From Dactylosporangium roseum (GTDB taxonomy: Bacteria; Actinomycetota; Actinomycetes; Mycobacteriales; Micromonosporaceae), in NCBI RefSeq assembly GCF_025264685.1, contig NZ_CP073721.1, positions 673,001 through 737,000 of the forward strand: 64,000 bases of DNA, read 5' to 3'. The notes beneath the pieces are model-generated. The model worked only from the letters and a program-made list of their open reading frames with translations. It was not told where the DNA came from and did no database searches. How positions within the stretch are numbered: position 1 is the first letter of the stretch; each line of letters starts with the position of its first letter. This document shows positions 62,007 through 64,000 of this stretch, in pieces. The position numbers and the translations under genes were made by a program.

Positions 62007-63008
62007 TCAGGCCTTCAGGCGACGCAGGAGGTCGATCACGTCCGCCTCGTATTCGCGCCACTCGCGGTCCGGCTTGAAGCCCAGCTCCGCGTTGACCTGC
62101 AGCAGCGGCTCGTTCTCCAGCGCGTTCCACGTCTGCACGTCGAGCAGGCCCGGCTCCGCCGCCCGCAGCTCGAACAGCATCCGCGCCTTGATCGCCCGGC
62201 TGATGCCGTAGCCGCGGTGGCTGGGAACCTCGATGGTGTCGTACTGGTCGGCGCGGGTCGGGCGCTGCGCCGGCACGACCACCTCGGTCAGGCCGGCGAT
62301 CGTGTCCGTCGCCTCGTGGACGGCGAGGACGATGTACGGCTTGAGGCCACGCGCGTGCAGGGTCGCCAGGCTCGCCCGCAGCCGCTCCGCGTCGTACGAG
62401 CTGGGGCGCAGCTCGAGATCATCCACGACGGAGGCGCGGGCGGCCTCCTTCGCCGCCGCGTACGCCGCGTAGTGCGACTCGGGCGGGCCGCCGGGGTGGT
62501 ATTCGATGCGATATCCGGCGCTGATGCCGGCCGCCATCTCGCCGAGCCGCAGCCAGTCGACACCGTTCAGGTCGAGCAGGTTGCGCATCTCGATGAACGC
62601 GCACTCGAAGCCGTGCGCCTCGAAGAACTTCACACTCGGCGTGTCGCCGATGACCTCGACGCCGACCGACTCGAATCCTTCCTCGGCCGCACGCCGGGCG
62701 ACGGCGGCGAGCAGGGCGGTGCCGACATGGCTGCGCCGCGCCGACGGGACCACCGACAGCTCGAGGACGCCGATGTCCTCCAGCGCGAGCAGGCTGGCAT
62801 GGCCCAGGATCTCGCCGGACTCCTCGACGGCCAGCCAGGACGTGCGCCGCTCACCCGGCATGGTGACCGAGAGGTACTCCCGGAACATCCTGCTGCGCCA
62901 GGGCGGATCCTCGGGCACGTCGACCGCCACGATCTCGTTCAATGCCCGCAGCACTGCCTCGAGCTCGGCCGCAGTCGCGGTCGCTGGGTCCCATTCGTGC
63001 ACCCTCAC
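62007..63008 (-). CDS. Tandem GNAT-domain acetyltransferase
   Basis: A 333-residue protein with two GNAT folds. The first has LELSVVPSARRSHVGTALL (acetyl-CoA loop variant RRSHVG) and FFEAHGFE; the second, more degenerate, has IEVPSHRGYGISRAIKARML and NAELGFKPDREW. Substrate unknown; two-domain GNATs include mycothiol synthase-like and antibiotic-modifying enzymes. GTG 63008 start; no clear Shine-Dalgarno. Confidence 0.82.
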   Translation of the reverse strand: MRVHEWDPATATAAELEAVLRALNEIVAVDVPEDPPWRSRMFREYLSVTMPGERRTSWLAVEESGEILGHASLLALEDIGVLELSVVPSARRSHVGTALLAAVARRAAEEGFESVGVEVIGDTPSVKFFEAHGFECAFIEMRNLLDLNGVDWLRLGEMAAGISAGYRIEYHPGGPPESHYAAYAAAKEAARASVVDDLELRPSSYDAERLRASLATLHARGLKPYIVLAVHEATDTIAGLTEVVVPAQRPTRADQYDTIEVPSHRGYGISRAIKARMLFELRAAEPGLLDVQTWNALENEPLLQVNAELGFKPDREWREYEADVIDLLRRLKA

Positions 63009-63108
63009 CGCTTAAGCTTGCCCACCTTTGTGGCTGAGCGGAAGTACCAGGGCGCAGAGCGTGGTATTGATCTACCCGATCCACCCGTGATCTCCCGATC
63101 TGTCCGGC

Positions 63109-64000
63109 CTACTCCGTCCGGTCCCGGCGGCCGTAGTCGTTCGCCGCGTTGAAGACCGCCGCGCGGTACTCCTCCGGCACGTTGTACGCGTGGATCGCCG
63201 CGTTCCAGCCCTCCCGCGTCGAGAGATCGCGCCCGTTGGCGCACAGGTAACCGGCGGCGGCCAGGGCCGCGTCGTCGATGTCGTTGATGTCGATCACACC
63301 GTCGTTGTCGGCGTCGACGCCGTACTGCTTCCAGGTGCTCGGCAGGAACTGCATGGCCCCGACGGCCCGGTCCCAGGTGCGGTCGGTGTCGAGCTCGCCG
63401 TGGTCGGTGTCGGGGATGCGCTGGCGGTTGCTCTGGCCGTCGAGCGGCGGTCCGACGATGGTCGGGACCGACTTGCCGTCCTCCTGGAGCAGGGCGTCGT
63501 TGAACCGGCCGTGGTTGGACTCGACCTTGCCGATGCCGGCGAGGGTGGTCCACGTCAGTTTGCATCTGGGCGTCGTACGAGCGGTGACGAGCTCCGCATA
63601 CCCGTACGCCTGCATCGCCACCGGTGGGATCTCGAGTTTCACGGCCCGCGGGGCGGCCCACGCGGCGAGCACGTCGGCCGGGCGCACCTTGACGCCCGGG
63701 GGCGGGCTGAACGACGACGAGGCGGCCGGCACCTGGGGGATCGGCGCCTCACCCGTCTCGGGGCCGTTTTCGCCGACGTTGGTCCCGGAGGGCACCGTCG
63801 TCGCCGACGCGCCGGCACGCGGCTTCGCGGTGGCGGGCACGACGAACCGGCCGCCGACCCAGGCGACGCTGAGTGTCACCAGGATGATCAGGCCGCCGAC
63901 GGTGAGCCGGCCCGCGGGCCGTGCCGCCCAGAGCCGCACCGCCTCCCGGATGTCGGAGAACCGCCCCTGCTTCGACTCCAGAACGGAGTCGGACGGCTCC
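63109..64000 (-). CDS. Membrane-anchored lytic transglycosylase (5' end outside window)
   Basis: The frame is open through base 64000, so the N-terminus lies beyond the window; 296 residues are visible and the internal GTG at 63939 need not be the start. A transmembrane helix (LTVGGLIILVTLSVAWVGG) is followed by a linker and an MltB/SLT-like domain: LAGIGKVESNHGRF with the catalytic Glu, VGAMQFLPSTWKQYG, and a calcium-loop-like DADNDGVIDINDIDDA. Cleaves peptidoglycan glycan strands outside the membrane. Confidence 0.82.
   Translation of the reverse strand, partial: EPSDSVLESKQGRFSDIREAVRLWAARPAGRLTVGGLIILVTLSVAWVGGRFVVPATAKPRAGASATTVPSGTNVGENGPETGEAPIPQVPAASSSFSPPPGVKVRPADVLAAWAAPRAVKLEIPPVAMQAYGYAELVTARTTPRCKLTWTTLAGIGKVESNHGRFNDALLQEDGKSVPTIVGPPLDGQSNRQRIPDTDHGELDTDRTWDRAVGAMQFLPSTWKQYGVDADNDGVIDINDIDDAALAAAGYLCANGRDLSTREGWNAAIHAYNVPEEYRAAVFNAANDYGRRDRTE

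Overview
The window is chromosomal DNA of a high-GC actinomycete. Mycothiol biosynthesis (mshA), the developmental regulators bldC and bldN, a SenX3-RegX3 phosphate system, rex-hemACDB and many apparently leaderless genes point to a sporulating or filamentous actinobacterium. The family is probably Micromonosporaceae; genus and species cannot be decided from the sequence. From memory of the Mycobacterium tuberculosis gene order, much of the window is collinear with Rv0474-Rv0512: XRE regulator, HbhA-like, DUF2516, murB, SDR, mshA, YbjN, gpm, senX3-regX3, Rv0495c, ppx, isomerase, bldC, bS22, galE2, acyltransferase, SerB-like, glutaredoxin, hemA-C-D-B. It is a conserved backbone carrying accessory insertions.

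Layout. 1-6.2 kb: an RTX-repeat metallopeptidase cut by the window edge, a DsrE protein divergent from a 34-residue membrane peptide plus nitrobindin-like gene, Fur regulator with YgfZ, and a BKACE enzyme with an asparaginase. 6.2-17 kb: XRE/HbhA/DUF2516, a hydrolase, an ECF sigma with partner, AlaX editing protein, murB, mycothiol-dependent enzyme, EI24 protein, SDR-methyltransferase pair, mshA and YbjN. 17-28.4 kb: STAS protein, two related MFS exporters, gpmA, phoU, senX3, regX3, PilZ protein, acyltransferase, Rv0495c-like protein, ppx and a sugar phosphate isomerase. 28.5-35.4 kb is more accessory: cold shock protein, CGNR regulator, proline dehydrogenase, membrane metallopeptidase and a MacA/MacB-type export cassette. 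35.5-44 kb: bldC, bS22, epimerase, acyltransferase, SerB-like phosphatase, an rsbN-like gene and bldN, AMP ligase, glutaredoxin and HAD. 44-52.2 kb: a NarL-type two-component system, then the Rex-controlled haem operon. 52.4-59.9 kb: a six-gene exopolysaccharide operon. The end holds a TetR regulator, DUF3152 lipoprotein, GNAT enzyme and a lytic transglycosylase cut by the window edge.

The most interesting system is the 52.4-59.9 kb operon: epimerase, secreted Agd3-like deacetylase, PelF-like GT4, 12-TM PelG-like protein, spherulin-4 family hydrolase and GH114 lipoprotein. Its parts match both bacterial Pel clusters and the fungal galactosaminogalactan cluster (Uge3, Agd3, Sph3, Ega3). It is bracketed by two copies of a dispersed palindrome found four times in the window: arms of 25-35 bp, a conserved 29-30-nt loop, and correlated changes in both arms.

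A second repeat family sits exactly at stop/start junctions of adjacent genes (16355-16522, 34092-34178, 37067-37099). It carries GGAGCGGAGCGGAGG-like ribosome-binding runs and mini-ORFs that keep the genes translationally coupled. About twenty genes have a TANNNT hexamer 6-7 nt before the start codon and no Shine-Dalgarno sequence, so leaderless transcription appears to be a major mode here.
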